Shown one piece after another: positions 1 to 9,222 of a stretch of 64,000 nt of DNA. The notes below the pieces were generated by a model. That model had not been told where the DNA came from. It was given only the letters and a program-made list of their open reading frames with translations, and searched no databases. Made by a program: the position numbers and the translations under genes. Source of the stretch: Bacteroides sp. 51 (GTDB lineage: Bacteria > Bacteroidota > Bacteroidia > Bacteroidales > Bacteroidaceae); assembly GCF_010500965.1 (NCBI RefSeq), contig NZ_QVMI01000028.1, positions 1 through 64,000 of the forward strand, read 5' to 3'. Each line of letters starts with the position of its first letter. Positions within the stretch are counted from its first letter, which is position 1.

Positions 1-156
1 ACGATGCCGCAGGTATCCCCCGCTGGCGGGGGCAGGGGGTGGATATTGTCATTATCAAATAGTTCTATATTTTAATATAGTGGCAACTCGCAATGACGTA
101 GTGGATTTATCGATTTATACTCCCCTACAGCAAACCATTAATTTTGAACAATATAT
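1..156. other. Intergenic end of window with GC-rich hairpin
   Basis: No gene is seen here. A short palindrome at 17-32 (ccccc-gctgg-cgggg type) lies downstream of the CotH gene, which ends at 157 on the minus strand. It could be a terminator for a gene on either side but has no clear T-tract. The rest is AT-rich and unremarkable. Confidence 0.4.
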
Positions 157-2628
157 TTATAAGTTTTTAATACTCGTATCCAACCAAGTCAATCGTTTTT
201 CATATTCACTGACCATTCGGGTAATAGCTTCCTTGAATGTCTTTTGCTCATCGTAGTTAATATTCGGCTGGTCTTTAAGCGGCCACAGTTGAATGTTTAT
301 ATCCGCTGAGTATTCAATACGATCGGCCTCATCACGTATAAAGCTGGAAATCCTGGTAAATTGTGGTTTAAATGTGCTCCATCTCTCCTTTACCTTACTC
401 ACAAATACAGGGTCATTAAATAACTTATCGAACCAAACGGCATCTTTAGCAACAAACTTGCCATCATTCGGATGATCGGTGAATGTCTGCCAGTCGAAAT
501 CCCACACCGGACCGGCTTTCAGTTTACCTCCTCTGTCCTTACTCATATATACGCTTTTAGGATGTCTGGCTTCGCCATTGGCTGTTAGTTCATGGACAAT
601 CCACCAGTCGACAAAGCTGTTTACATCCAAATTCTTCTCGTAGTTTCTTGTTGCTACATAATCAGCTTTCTGGAATTCTCCTTCGATGGTATTGTTGATA
701 AAATCGGTAATATAAGCAAGCTGCGTATTATTGATATTCTCTTCGTCCGGGTCTTTCAGCATTACAGGCAGGTTGTAATAAGCAGAACGGAACTTATTAA
801 TTTCATCGTAGTTCGTATCAAACTCTAACAAATAGCCTCCGGTAATCTCCTGAGGATCTACCACTGTGTTTTTCAGTTCCGTTACGTTCACCCTGTTCTT
901 ATCTACCTTTATTTGTTCGCACAGGTAGTAACAGCCCTGGTGTTTGCCATTCAATACCACTTCAACAAAGTCGCCTCTGACCGTCCAGTCCAAACCTGTT
1001 TCTTTGGATATCTTGAAAGCAACATGATTACGCATCAATGTACGGTCCATCCAGTTGGCCAACAGCACCCAACGTTTGTGGCTAGGCATTCCCAGGATTG
1101 GGGCTTTTTTGTCCAGCTTAATGGCATATGGCTTCTTCGGCATACCCCAAGTACTGTTACCTCTTCCGCGTATGCTTGTTTTGCCTTCATAATCTATTGT
1201 GCCATCGCCCAACACAATCTTCATATCACTATTCTCGGTCCAGATATCTTTGCTGGTTATTTCAGAATGGCCTGGGGTGTCGATATAGACAACGGGGAGT
1301 CCCACACGTTGAACGGCAACCCTAACGCTCTTCTCTGTATTATCCGGAGAAACGATTCGATACATTACAGGATTAGTGAAATCATTCTTCGTCACTCCAC
1401 TTACTTGTTTCGTTGCACCAACAAACACCTGATAGCCGGATTCTACTGTAAAGTCAGCAGCCAGAGCCGTGATATCCGTATAATAAGGAATATCAACATT
1501 TACTGTATTGCTCTCTATCGAAACCGCATTGGGCACGTTCAAGATCACCTCGAATCCGTTTGTTTTGTTATTTGCATTCTTGAAATCAAAAGTGGTAAAC
1601 ATCACTACGTGACTGCCGTCAGAAGGGTCTTTATATATTTCTATCGGGGAAGAAGATACTTGTGCTAGTTCTCCTTTTTCATTCTTAGTAGAAATAACCA
1701 AAGCCATAAGTTCATTGTATGAATCGGAACGCCCTTCATCATTTATATATGCCTTATATTGGCCTACTTTGGTTTCACCTTTATCGTTTACGGCAGGCTC
1801 TATTTTGGTTAATTTATAATTCGTAGGAGTGGTTACATAAGAAGCAGCCGAAGCACGGGTCACAGTGCCCACCATGTCCAGTTGGATCTGGCAACCCGAA
1901 CTCGCCACATCATAGTTAAACACTGAATTAGATGGATTCACTCTGAATTCAATAGTAGATGTAGATAAGGACACCATCTTCAACTTATTAACCAAGAATA
2001 CGATTCCGCTGACTTGACTAGGGTCCAGGTTAAAAACAAACGTCGTTCCATCGCCCATAATCAACGTAACGGTATTATCTTGTTCGTTCTTTTTAATAGA
2101 AGATATGGCAGTAGACGGATCGGAAGAAGTCGGAGTTTTGATTGTTTCCAAAACAACATTAGGCTTAGAGGCATAATACAATTCGTATGCATAGTAGCCA
2201 TCTTTATCTATTACTACACGAATAGAGACGCCTTCAGCTCCCGTGCCTTGCCCGGTTGCAAGAACTGGGTTTCCGTCTTTATCATAGATTGGTTTAAATG
2301 TGGCCCGATTGTCATAAGAGACACTCCAGTAGCCGTTTTCATCAATTTGCAGATATGGGGTTACTGCGTCTTTTCCGTTCTTTACCGAAATCTTCGTATT
2401 ATCCGTAAAAGTAATAGTCCAACCAGTTTCGGCACCGGTTAAAGGCTCTACTGATTTTATTACCTTACCATTATTATTTGCACTCTTCAATTCATTAATG
2501 GCTTCCTGAAGTCCGGCTACTGTTTTTTTAAGATCATCAACATCATCAGACAGATCTTCACATGCACTCAAATTTAATAGAAATAGCATACTTAGTATGC
2601 CAAAGAATAATTTGCTTAGTTTCACCAT
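157..2628 (-). CDS. CotH-domain surface lipoprotein
   Basis: Exported protein of 823 residues. I start it at the Met at 2628 because the next residues form a lipoprotein signal with the lipobox LNLSAC; an upstream in-frame Met at 2658 would spoil this. After the acylated Cys comes a short coiled coil (about 25-50) and a beta-rich region with repeated 'DGTTFVF/GYWSVSYD' type motifs, resembling the DUF4988 N-terminal domains of Bacteroidales surface proteins. From about 440 to 815 it matches the CotH family: the IRGRGNSTW motif, 'KKPYAIKLDKK', 'RWVLLANWMDRTLMRN' and the late 'AGPVWDFDW' motif are visible. CotH folds are atypical kinases and some phosphorylate proteins; the DFDW motif fits the metal-binding position. 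The substrate here is unknown. Last gene of the minus-strand GH9-ThuA-CotH run, 112 bp after ThuA, suggesting a role in handling extracellular glycan or cell-surface protein. Confidence 0.85.
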   Translation of the reverse strand: MVKLSKLFFGILSMLFLLNLSACEDLSDDVDDLKKTVAGLQEAINELKSANNNGKVIKSVEPLTGAETGWTITFTDNTKISVKNGKDAVTPYLQIDENGYWSVSYDNRATFKPIYDKDGNPVLATGQGTGAEGVSIRVVIDKDGYYAYELYYASKPNVVLETIKTPTSSDPSTAISSIKKNEQDNTVTLIMGDGTTFVFNLDPSQVSGIVFLVNKLKMVSLSTSTIEFRVNPSNSVFNYDVASSGCQIQLDMVGTVTRASAASYVTTPTNYKLTKIEPAVNDKGETKVGQYKAYINDEGRSDSYNELMALVISTKNEKGELAQVSSSPIEIYKDPSDGSHVVMFTTFDFKNANNKTNGFEVILNVPNAVSIESNTVNVDIPYYTDITALAADFTVESGYQVFVGATKQVSGVTKNDFTNPVMYRIVSPDNTEKSVRVAVQRVGLPVVYIDTPGHSEITSKDIWTENSDMKIVLGDGTIDYEGKTSIRGRGNSTWGMPKKPYAIKLDKKAPILGMPSHKRWVLLANWMDRTLMRNHVAFKISKETGLDWTVRGDFVEVVLNGKHQGCYYLCEQIKVDKNRVNVTELKNTVVDPQEITGGYLLEFDTNYDEINKFRSAYYNLPVMLKDPDEENINNTQLAYITDFINNTIEGEFQKADYVATRNYEKNLDVNSFVDWWIVHELTANGEARHPKSVYMSKDRGGKLKAGPVWDFDWQTFTDHPNDGKFVAKDAVWFDKLFNDPVFVSKVKERWSTFKPQFTRISSFIRDEADRIEYSADINIQLWPLKDQPNINYDEQKTFKEAITRMVSEYEKRLTWLDTSIKNL

Positions 2629-2739
2629 GGTATTAGCATTTAATTGAATTTGGCGCAAAGATAAAAAATAGATCTAAGATTTGCATTATCTATCTGAAAA
2701 GTTGCAGAATCAACCCATGCTAAAAAGACGTTTGAAGCA

Positions 2740-3552
2740 TCACTTCATAAAGGGATTACCCTTTTTGTTTGTGCTCACCACCCATCTGAACGCATTAATG
2801 AAAAGAAGATTCTGGGTGGCGTCTGTAAATTCTTCGTCTCCATGCCCCATATTCAGATAGATCATACGGTATTTGGTGTTCGTCCATACAATAGGGAAAT
2901 CGCCGAAGTTTACGACATCTTTTATTCCCAGCGGATAGTTCTTTTCGGAGATCGACAATAGGACTTCTACATCTTTATTCTTCCGGGGGCTTGGATTCCA
3001 TTGATACCACTCACTAGCGGGAACAACAAAAGACTGAGGCAAGCTACGGGTAATCGGGTGGTCCACTTTATCGACTTCTACCAATACCGGTTGAGGAGGC
3101 CAATTATTACAATAGAACGCACCACCGCCCAGGAAATTCACAAACCAGGGCCAGTTCGTGTTCTTGTCGTTATAGGCTGCCACATGGAATCCCATCCATC
3201 CGCCGCCATTCTCCATATATTGCTCGAAGGTAGCGCGTTCTTCGGGCGTTGAAGGGTAGCCATCGAGCATCACGACAATATCGTACTCTTTCAATCTATC
3301 GTAAGGATATTCGGATAGGTTGGTGGTTATGTCGAGTATAAATCCATCGCCATAGTTTAGCTTTTTGAAGAACTCGACGCCCTGCAAGGCAAATTCAACA
3401 TGGGCGCCTTCGGCATGGTGAGTATAGAACACTAATGCTTTAAATCTGGGAGCTTGAGCATAGTTGGCCGGATAATTATCGGGAACTTGTGCAAACAGTG
3501 GTTGCAAGAAAGCAACCATAAATAGGAAGAGGTAGATTCTTATTTTTTTCAT
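2740..3552 (-). CDS. Exported ThuA-domain protein
   Basis: A 270-residue protein with a signal peptide (MKKIRIYLFLFMVAFLQPLFAQ) followed by one ThuA domain, a class I glutamine amidotransferase-like fold. Visible family marks are 'KALVFYTHHAEGAH' near residue 38, 'YDIVVMLDGYPSTPEE', the 'GGGWMGFHVAAY' strand-turn and the C-terminal 'RMIYLNMGHGDEEF'. ThuA proteins are linked to sugar utilisation; some act in oxidation or hydrolysis of glycosides, but this member's reaction cannot be read from sequence. It lies 40 bp downstream of the GH9 gene and upstream of the CotH lipoprotein, so all three are probably co-transcribed. Length is normal for a stand-alone ThuA domain. Confidence 0.85.
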   Translation of the reverse strand: MKKIRIYLFLFMVAFLQPLFAQVPDNYPANYAQAPRFKALVFYTHHAEGAHVEFALQGVEFFKKLNYGDGFILDITTNLSEYPYDRLKEYDIVVMLDGYPSTPEERATFEQYMENGGGWMGFHVAAYNDKNTNWPWFVNFLGGGAFYCNNWPPQPVLVEVDKVDHPITRSLPQSFVVPASEWYQWNPSPRKNKDVEVLLSISEKNYPLGIKDVVNFGDFPIVWTNTKYRMIYLNMGHGDEEFTDATQNLLFINAFRWVVSTNKKGNPFMK

Positions 3553-3592
3553 GTTATTCTATTATTGAATTCATTAACTTATTGTCTTATTA

Positions 3593-6058
3593 TTAATACT
3601 CTGCAATAAGCGACAGCCACTTACCGGCCGAGGTTACCCATACTTCTTTATAGCAAGCATTATTCGTCTGCGGCCAGTAAGGAATATCTTCATTTCCCAA
3701 GGTACGGATTCCTACCGGAATGGCTCCTACAATTTCTCCGGAAGAGAAACTATCTAACTGCGGATAGTTATACCCTTCGCCATAGATAAGAGATTGCCCG
3801 AAAGGGTTCTTGCCGACTACCCATTGCAGCTGTTCCTGTCCGATGTCAAGCAGTTCTTTATCATTCAGGAACCTTCCACAAATAGCAGCCGCTTTTCCTA
3901 CGGAAAGATGAATAGCCGTATTGCCATTAAATATATTGAACCACACGGGGAAACGCTTTAAGTAATGCTCTTTATCCAGTTTCACTCCTTTCTTTACTTG
4001 TTCGGTATATAGTTCTTTGGCATTAGCCGGCGGAAACAAGTGCAAATTGTAAAAGCCAACAGAATCTTTATATTCTTCTATATGATACACTCCACTGGAT
4101 ATCATTCCATAAGGAGCAGTATAAGGCACCAGGCTTTTCAGATAATCGCCATACAAACGAATGGATTCGGCCCACTTACTATAATCGGGATGATGGGGTT
4201 GGGTTTCACAGAGGGCGACCATGGCCTGCATATACACTTGCTCGCGCGATTGATGTATATAATGTACAATAGACTGGCGTGTTTTATTCCGATAGAAGAA
4301 CCCTTTTGTTTTATTCCGGTCTTTCAACGGTTCTTTGCGCTGGCAATCCAGGGTATATTGTATGTATTCCGCTGCGATTTCCGCATAATACGATTCCTTT
4401 GTTAATTTGTAAAGCATACTGGCTGCCCAGGAGATGGTTGCCATATATTGGCTTTCGGAGGTATTATAAGTATGCTCATAGAAATGGATAAAGCCACCGA
4501 AACCGTCTTTCTTGAATTTCTCCATAGCAAAGGCAAAGTCTTCTTTTGCCACTTTCACCAGGTATTCCTGTAGCATGGGGTCGCGGTTAATGGTCATGGC
4601 TGCATAAGCCTCGTAGCCGGAATACAGGAAATTATCAAATGCCAGGTTTTGCACACGAACCGAGGTAATATCATCTTGCGTTCCAAAGATTCCATCTTGC
4701 CAGATCAATAGTCCCATGCTGCTTGCCCGGTAACTATCGCCGTAACGATTGCGCAGGATAAATTCTAATCCCCATTCGGCCTCTTCAAGCATACGCATAG
4801 CCAATGGCATATTGGTTTCTTTCAGTTTATTATAAGACTCGAGTAGGGCAAAGGTCACATCGCCGGTTTGTAGGGTTTGTTGGGAGAGGTCGCCGGCATC
4901 GTGCCATCCGCCGGCATAGGAGATCATTTTGCCATCGTGCCTGGAGCAGAGATCCAAATGGCAGGTACTGTGTACTCCCGGAACCGGATAGCCGCAACGC
5001 TGACAGAAGATATAATTGAGCACACGCCAGAGGGAATTATCCCACACCCGGTCGTGGATAAGGAATGCAGGGGTAATGATTTCACCAACTTTCAGGTGAT
5101 ATTCTCCCTGCTGGTTAAAAGCGGTAAAGTCAACCACATTGAATGTACCAAGTGTTGTTTGCTCTTGTTTGATTGCTCCTTCAAAAACTATCTTCTCGTC
5201 CTTTGTATTAATGAGTTGGAAGGCTCCGTTATGTTTATCCTTATCTATATTCACCACAGCGGTTTTAGGACTACCTGTAAGATATCCGGTAGTTGAATAT
5301 ACAATCCGGTTCACTGCCGGCATCCATCCGCTTACAATTTCAGGGTTTTCGATTTGCTGCAATTCAAGGCTGCTGATATAGTATACGGCCGTATCGCCAG
5401 TTGTACGATCCCGACCTTTCAGTGCGGTATCAAAGCCGATTCGCATCACATGATCTCGCTGATATTCATCAATATCGAGGAAGCATTGGTTCCATTGTTT
5501 ATTTTTCAGGTTGATCAGATGGGAGCCTGACGGACGGTTATAGCCTGGTTTGTCATTTGTCTGATCGTTCTCAAATGTCAGATTCATATTGACGACACGT
5601 GCACCATCGCAATCGGGATAAATAGAAAAAGAGATGCGGTTGTATGCCTCCCAGTTCTCACCACCCACGTGATAACTTACCCGTGCATTGCCGTAAGTGG
5701 CATAGTCCGGATCGCCGGGAGAACCTACGGCGCGTTTTCCGGTTGAAGTGGCAAAAGCTAGTTTGAGGCTCCCTTTGCCAGAGATGTTTTTATCTGTATT
5801 ATACGTCATTTGTCCCCAACCGGAATGGCTCCAACCAGACAAGTCGGAGGATATATCCAAGGATTTACTTTGTAGGATTGTTTTTTGAAGACCTATCGTT
5901 TCGTAAGATTTCGAAGGGTCAAGAGGGAGTGGGCTATGAATCAGCCCACTCTTGTATATCTGATGTTCTAATGCATTGTCTGGTGCTAAACGAACCTGCG
6001 AAAATACCGGGTTCACACAACACAAAGAGATAGTCAAAAGGGCTACATTTATTTTCAT
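3593..6058 (-). CDS. Exported glycoside hydrolase family 9 enzyme
   Basis: An 821-residue exported enzyme. I choose the Met at 6058, which gives a clean signal peptide (MKINVALLTISLCCVNPVFSQ); an upstream Met at 6139 adds 27 residues with no signal character. Residues 60-235 form a jelly-roll-like carbohydrate-binding region and 245-335 an Ig-like CelD_N domain. The rest is the (alpha/alpha)6 catalytic domain with the GH9 signature 'GGWHDAGD' at 383-390, whose two Asp residues supply the base. The closing 'YKEVW' segment is the usual place of the catalytic acid Glu. GH9 enzymes cleave beta-1,4-glucans and related beta-glucosides by inversion; whether this is an endoglucanase or an exo-glucosaminidase-type member cannot be told. 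First gene of the GH9-ThuA-CotH set. Confidence 0.88.
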   Translation of the reverse strand: MKINVALLTISLCCVNPVFSQVRLAPDNALEHQIYKSGLIHSPLPLDPSKSYETIGLQKTILQSKSLDISSDLSGWSHSGWGQMTYNTDKNISGKGSLKLAFATSTGKRAVGSPGDPDYATYGNARVSYHVGGENWEAYNRISFSIYPDCDGARVVNMNLTFENDQTNDKPGYNRPSGSHLINLKNKQWNQCFLDIDEYQRDHVMRIGFDTALKGRDRTTGDTAVYYISSLELQQIENPEIVSGWMPAVNRIVYSTTGYLTGSPKTAVVNIDKDKHNGAFQLINTKDEKIVFEGAIKQEQTTLGTFNVVDFTAFNQQGEYHLKVGEIITPAFLIHDRVWDNSLWRVLNYIFCQRCGYPVPGVHSTCHLDLCSRHDGKMISYAGGWHDAGDLSQQTLQTGDVTFALLESYNKLKETNMPLAMRMLEEAEWGLEFILRNRYGDSYRASSMGLLIWQDGIFGTQDDITSVRVQNLAFDNFLYSGYEAYAAMTINRDPMLQEYLVKVAKEDFAFAMEKFKKDGFGGFIHFYEHTYNTSESQYMATISWAASMLYKLTKESYYAEIAAEYIQYTLDCQRKEPLKDRNKTKGFFYRNKTRQSIVHYIHQSREQVYMQAMVALCETQPHHPDYSKWAESIRLYGDYLKSLVPYTAPYGMISSGVYHIEEYKDSVGFYNLHLFPPANAKELYTEQVKKGVKLDKEHYLKRFPVWFNIFNGNTAIHLSVGKAAAICGRFLNDKELLDIGQEQLQWVVGKNPFGQSLIYGEGYNYPQLDSFSSGEIVGAIPVGIRTLGNEDIPYWPQTNNACYKEVWVTSAGKWLSLIAEY

Positions 6059-6247
6059 GAAGTACTTATTTAGGTTTTCACTGCAACAATAGTCATTATT
6101 TGACGGCGCGAGGTTGAATATCCGGTAAAAATATTCCAAAAGCTATCAGAAGTACAAAATAAGTAGATTTTAGGGGATTTTGCAGGGGTTTTGAGGATTT
6201 CTGGATGGTTATGAGTATTTCTGTAGGGTTTTGATGTAAATGATTTA

Positions 6248-6329
6248 CTGTAGGGGCGGTTCGCGAACCGCCCGAAAATGGTTTCCTGTGTATTCTGTGC
6301 ATTGGGCGGTTCGCGAACCGCCCCTACAG
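6248..6329. repeat. 82-bp REP-like doublet, copy A
   Basis: Two outward-facing copies of the near-palindrome gggcggttcgcgaaccgccc, flanked by 'ctgtag' on the left and 'ctacag' on the right, separated by a 30-bp spacer. The same element, inverted, occurs at 18693-18774 with a 29/30 identical spacer, and a variant with another spacer is at 11433-11527. The structure suggests a MITE or REP/BIME-type dispersed element. It lies upstream of the GH9 gene. Confidence 0.85.
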
Positions 6330-6498
6330 TTAACCATTTACTTTTAATTCATTTCCAATCCGTTTTTCGCAAAACAAAGTTATAGAACCCCATCGCCCCT
6401 ACTTGTAAATATTATTCCCCGCCCATCTTATCGCTTAAAAACCTCTAAAATGCAGAAAAGGCAACAACTACATGCCTCACACGCTTCCTGAATGGGGT

Positions 6499-6594
6499 GT
6501 TTTGCGTTTGCTGCAAACATCAACTTGCGTTTGCTGCAAAGACCGAATTACGTTTGCTGCAAACGCAAGTTGATGTTTGCAGCAAACGCAAAAC
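6499..6594. repeat. Four-copy 23-bp-period array, locus A
   Basis: The core tttgctgcaaa (or its complement tttgcagcaaa) starts at 6507, 6530, 6553 and 6576, exactly 23 bp apart. The whole is also an inverted repeat: arms 6499-6540 and 6553-6594 are complementary over 42 bp with one mismatch and a 12-bp centre. Function unknown. Equivalent arrays with unrelated cores are at 14901-14989, 24953-25029 and 35775-35840. Confidence 0.85.
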
Positions 6595-6794
6595 GATCTT
6601 TGCTGGAAAAATTAATGTTATGCTTTTTCACCAAGATCATCTAAAAGAGTTATACTTCCAATCTCCCCTATCCTTATAAAGTTTGAATGAAACTCAAAGA
6701 GAACAAGAGTATACAATAACAAAACCCATATTGCATAAATACACTTAAAATCATTTTAAATACAAAAAATGTTTGGTTTATACATAGTAAATCC

Positions 6795-6836
6795 GAATAA
6801 TTGCATACTTTTGCAGCGTAATTAGAATAATTATAC
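6795..6836 (+). promoter_or_regulatory. Putative argR promoter with paired ARG-box-like sites
   Basis: The sequence tacttttg at 6806-6813 fits the Bacteroidales -7 consensus TAnnTTTG. It is bracketed by two copies of 'gaataatt' at 6795 and 6825, 30 bp apart, which resemble half-sites of ArgR operators. Autoregulation by ArgR is an inference from position and similarity. Confidence 0.4.
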
Positions 6837-6839
6837 GAA

Positions 6840-7307
6840 ATGAAGAAGAAAGCAAACAGACTGGATGCCATCAAGCTAATTATCTCCAACAAGGAGATTA
6901 GTTGCCAGGAGGACCTGTTGAAGGAACTCATGCAAGAAGGATTTGAACTGACCCAAGCTACGCTATCGCGTGACCTTAAACAACTTAAAGTGGCCAAAGC
7001 CGCCAGCATGAATGGAAAGTACGTGTATGTTTTACCAAACGATATTATGTATAAACGAAATGTAGACCAGAGCACCAGCGATATGATGATGAACAACGGA
7101 TTCAAATCGCTACAGTTCTCAGGAAACATTGCCGTAATCAAAACCCGCCCCGGATATGCCAGCAGCATTGCTTACGATATCGACAGCCGCGACTTCAAGG
7201 ATATTATCGGAACCATAGCCGGAGACGATACCATTATGCTTGTCCTGCGCGAAGATGTAGACCAAAGAATTATCCGAAACTTTTTATCTTTCATCATCCC
7301 CCACTAG
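6840..7307 (+). CDS. argR: Arginine repressor ArgR
   Basis: A 155-residue member of the ArgR family. Residues 1-70 form the winged helix-turn-helix with the family motif 'ELTQATLSRDLKQLKV' that recognises ARG boxes. Residues 80-155 form the oligomerisation and arginine-binding domain, with 'TRPGYASSIAYDID' and 'GTIAGDDTIMLVL', including the Asp pair typical of arginine binding at the hexamer interface. The protein senses L-arginine and represses biosynthetic genes. It heads the arginine cluster that continues to argD, as in other Bacteroidales. A TAnnTTTG -7 element and ARG-box-like repeats lie just upstream. The stop codon is followed directly by a small dispersed hairpin repeat (7308-7340). 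Confidence 0.95.
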   Translation: MKKKANRLDAIKLIISNKEISCQEDLLKELMQEGFELTQATLSRDLKQLKVAKAASMNGKYVYVLPNDIMYKRNVDQSTSDMMMNNGFKSLQFSGNIAVIKTRPGYASSIAYDIDSRDFKDIIGTIAGDDTIMLVLREDVDQRIIRNFLSFIIPH

Positions 7308-7340
7308 CGGCAAGGTGCCGCACCCAAGTTTCCATGCGGA
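7308..7340. repeat. Stop-codon-adjacent hairpin repeat ('tttccatgcgga' family)
   Basis: The hairpin gcggca-agg-tgccgc begins immediately after the argR stop codon and is followed by 'aagtttccatgcgga'. The same layout follows argC (10188-10222); a double copy lies at the end of the GH2 gene (21762-21825), and a degenerate hairpin follows the acyl-CoA synthetase stop at 14737. Possibly a terminator-like or REP-like dispersed element. Confidence 0.65.
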
Positions 7341-7395
7341 TGGGGTCTTTTAAATATTACACTAAAATTAGAACTTAGATTTTTTGAAACACTAA

Positions 7396-7995
7396 ATGGA
7401 TAATCAGATTGATGTTATGGTAGCCGATGCCTCTCACGAGATTTACGTTGACACCATATTAGACACGATTACCGCTGCTGCTAAAGTCAGAGGTACAGGT
7501 ATTGCAAAACGCACACACGAATACCTGGCGCAAAAGATGAGAGAAGGCAAAGCAATCATTGCACTCGATGGTGATGACTTTGCCGGTTTCTGCTATATTG
7601 AAAGTTGGGGGAATAAGCAATACGTTGCCAACTCCGGACTTATAGTTGTTGAGAAATACCGCGGACAAGGGCTCGCCAAGCGAATAAAAAAAGCGGCCTT
7701 CACCCTCTCCCGCCTGCGTTGGCCCAATGCCAAACTATTTGGTCTGACAAGTGGTGGCGCCGTGATGAAGATCAACACCGAGCTGGGATACGTTCCTGTT
7801 CCTTTCTCTGAACTAACAGACGACGAAGCATTCTGGAAAGGATGCGAAGGCTGCATCAATCATGATGTCCTGAAACGTACGGAACGCAAATATTGCATCT
7901 GCACAGCCATGTTGTACGATCCGGCAGTCAGAGAAAAGACTAAAAAGAAAGAACATAAAGAGGAAGAGGAAGATTCCGATAATATAGATATCTAA
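7396..7995 (+). CDS. GNAT N-acylglutamate synthase-like protein
   Basis: A 199-residue GNAT-fold acyltransferase. The acyl-CoA pyrophosphate loop 'VVEKYRGQGLAKRIKKAA' is at about 84-101 (R/QxxGxG/A), followed by the beta-5 region 'AKLFGLTSGGAVMKINTELGY'. A Cys-rich tail ('GCEGCINHDV...ERKYCICTAMLYD') precedes a Lys/Glu-rich end. It lies between argR and argG where classical argA or argJ would be needed to start arginine synthesis. Bacteroides species are known to make arginine through N-succinylated intermediates, so the likely reaction is acyl transfer (succinyl or acetyl) from CoA to glutamate. That assignment rests on context. The gap to argG is only 24 bp, consistent with one operon. Confidence 0.75.
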   Translation: MDNQIDVMVADASHEIYVDTILDTITAAAKVRGTGIAKRTHEYLAQKMREGKAIIALDGDDFAGFCYIESWGNKQYVANSGLIVVEKYRGQGLAKRIKKAAFTLSRLRWPNAKLFGLTSGGAVMKINTELGYVPVPFSELTDDEAFWKGCEGCINHDVLKRTERKYCICTAMLYDPAVREKTKKKEHKEEEEDSDNIDI

Positions 7996-8019
7996 ATAAA
8001 AATATAACATATACATATT

Positions 8020-9222
8020 ATGAAAAAGAAAGTTGTTTTAGCGTTTAGCGGTGGATTGGACACTTCGTTCTGCGCCATGTATCTGTCTAAAGACAAAGGT
8101 TATGATGTTTACACAGCCATAGCCAATACAGGAGGATTCAGCCAGGAAGAGCTGATATCAATCGAAGAAAAAGCATACAAACTGGGTGCCGTAGGACATG
8201 TGACGCTGGATGTGACACAAGACTATTACGACAAGAGCATCAAATACATGATCTTCGGGAATGTACTCCGCAACGGCACATACCCAATTTCAGTTAGCTC
8301 GGAACGTATCTTCCAGGCCATCGCCATAGCCAACTACGCCAAAGAAATCGGTGCAGATGCTATCGCACACGGTAGCACAGGAGCCGGAAATGACCAGGTA
8401 CGTTTCGACCTTACATTCGAAGTATTGGCTCCGGGCATTGAGATCATCACCCCAACACGTGACATGATCCTTACCCGTGAATATGAAATCAACTATCTGC
8501 GCGATCACGGCTATGTAGCCGACTTCACCAAAATGGAATACTCCATCAACAAAGGTTTGTGGGGAACATCTATCGGTGGAAAAGAAACGCTGCAAAGCGA
8601 CCAAACGCTGCCGGAAGAGGCATACCCAAGCCAGGTAACCGTTGAAGGAACCGAAGTCCTGAAACTTGGATTCCAGGAAGGTGAACTGCACTCCGTAAAC
8701 GGCGAAGTGTTCAACGATAAAATAAAAGCTATTAATAAGGTAGAGGAAATCGGTAGCAAATATGGTATCGGCCGCGATATGCATATCGGCGACACCATCA
8801 TCGGTCTGAAAGGACGCGTTGGCTTCGAAGCTGCCGGACCGCTGTTGATTATCAATGCACATAAAATGCTCGAAAAGCATACACTAAGCAAATGGCAACT
8901 CTATTGGAAAGATCAGGTAGGCACCTGGTATGGCATGTTCCTGCACGAAGCACAATACCTGGAACCGGTGATGAGAGATATTGAGGCGATGTTGTTAAGC
9001 TCGCAACGGAATGTAAACGGTACGGTAAGCATCATTCTGCGTCCATACAGCTACACGCTTGTTGGCGTTGAATCTGCATACGACCTTGTTAAGAATGAGT
9101 TGGGCGAGTACGGCGAAATCCAGAAAGGATGGACTTCCGAAGACGCCAAAGGATTTACTAAGATTCTATCTACTCCACTACGTGTATATTACGCTAACCA
9201 AAAGAAAAACGGAAAGTTATGA
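8020..9222 (+). CDS. argG: Argininosuccinate synthase
   Basis: A 400-residue cytoplasmic enzyme joining citrulline and aspartate with ATP to give argininosuccinate. The PP-loop ATP-binding motif 'AFSGGLDTSF' is at residues 8-17. 'AHGSTGAGNDQVRFDLTFE' near 120 is the citrulline/aspartate-binding segment of the family, and 'TIIGLKGRVGFEAAG' and the 'EAQYLEPVMRDIE' helix follow. Length matches the family (about 400). The stop overlaps the argC start by 4 bp (ATGA), so translation of the two is probably coupled. Confidence 0.96.
   Translation: MKKKVVLAFSGGLDTSFCAMYLSKDKGYDVYTAIANTGGFSQEELISIEEKAYKLGAVGHVTLDVTQDYYDKSIKYMIFGNVLRNGTYPISVSSERIFQAIAIANYAKEIGADAIAHGSTGAGNDQVRFDLTFEVLAPGIEIITPTRDMILTREYEINYLRDHGYVADFTKMEYSINKGLWGTSIGGKETLQSDQTLPEEAYPSQVTVEGTEVLKLGFQEGELHSVNGEVFNDKIKAINKVEEIGSKYGIGRDMHIGDTIIGLKGRVGFEAAGPLLIINAHKMLEKHTLSKWQLYWKDQVGTWYGMFLHEAQYLEPVMRDIEAMLLSSQRNVNGTVSIILRPYSYTLVGVESAYDLVKNELGEYGEIQKGWTSEDAKGFTKILSTPLRVYYANQKKNGKL

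Larger units (their letters stand above)
6059..6839. other. Divergent intergenic region rich in repeats
   Basis: A 780-bp gap between GH9 (minus) and argR (plus). It contains an 82-bp palindrome-pair element (6248-6329), a four-copy 23-bp-period array (6499-6594) and the argR promoter region. No coding sequence is supported; open frames here run through the repeats. Confidence 0.7.

Noticed and set aside
913-1668. Plus-strand 251-codon frame inside the CotH gene
   Set aside because: It is a mirror frame of a gene with clear domains and signal peptide; no family features.
7341-7395. Arginine-responsive riboswitch
   Set aside because: No conserved RNA structure was recognised in the short gap; the ArgR protein explains regulation.
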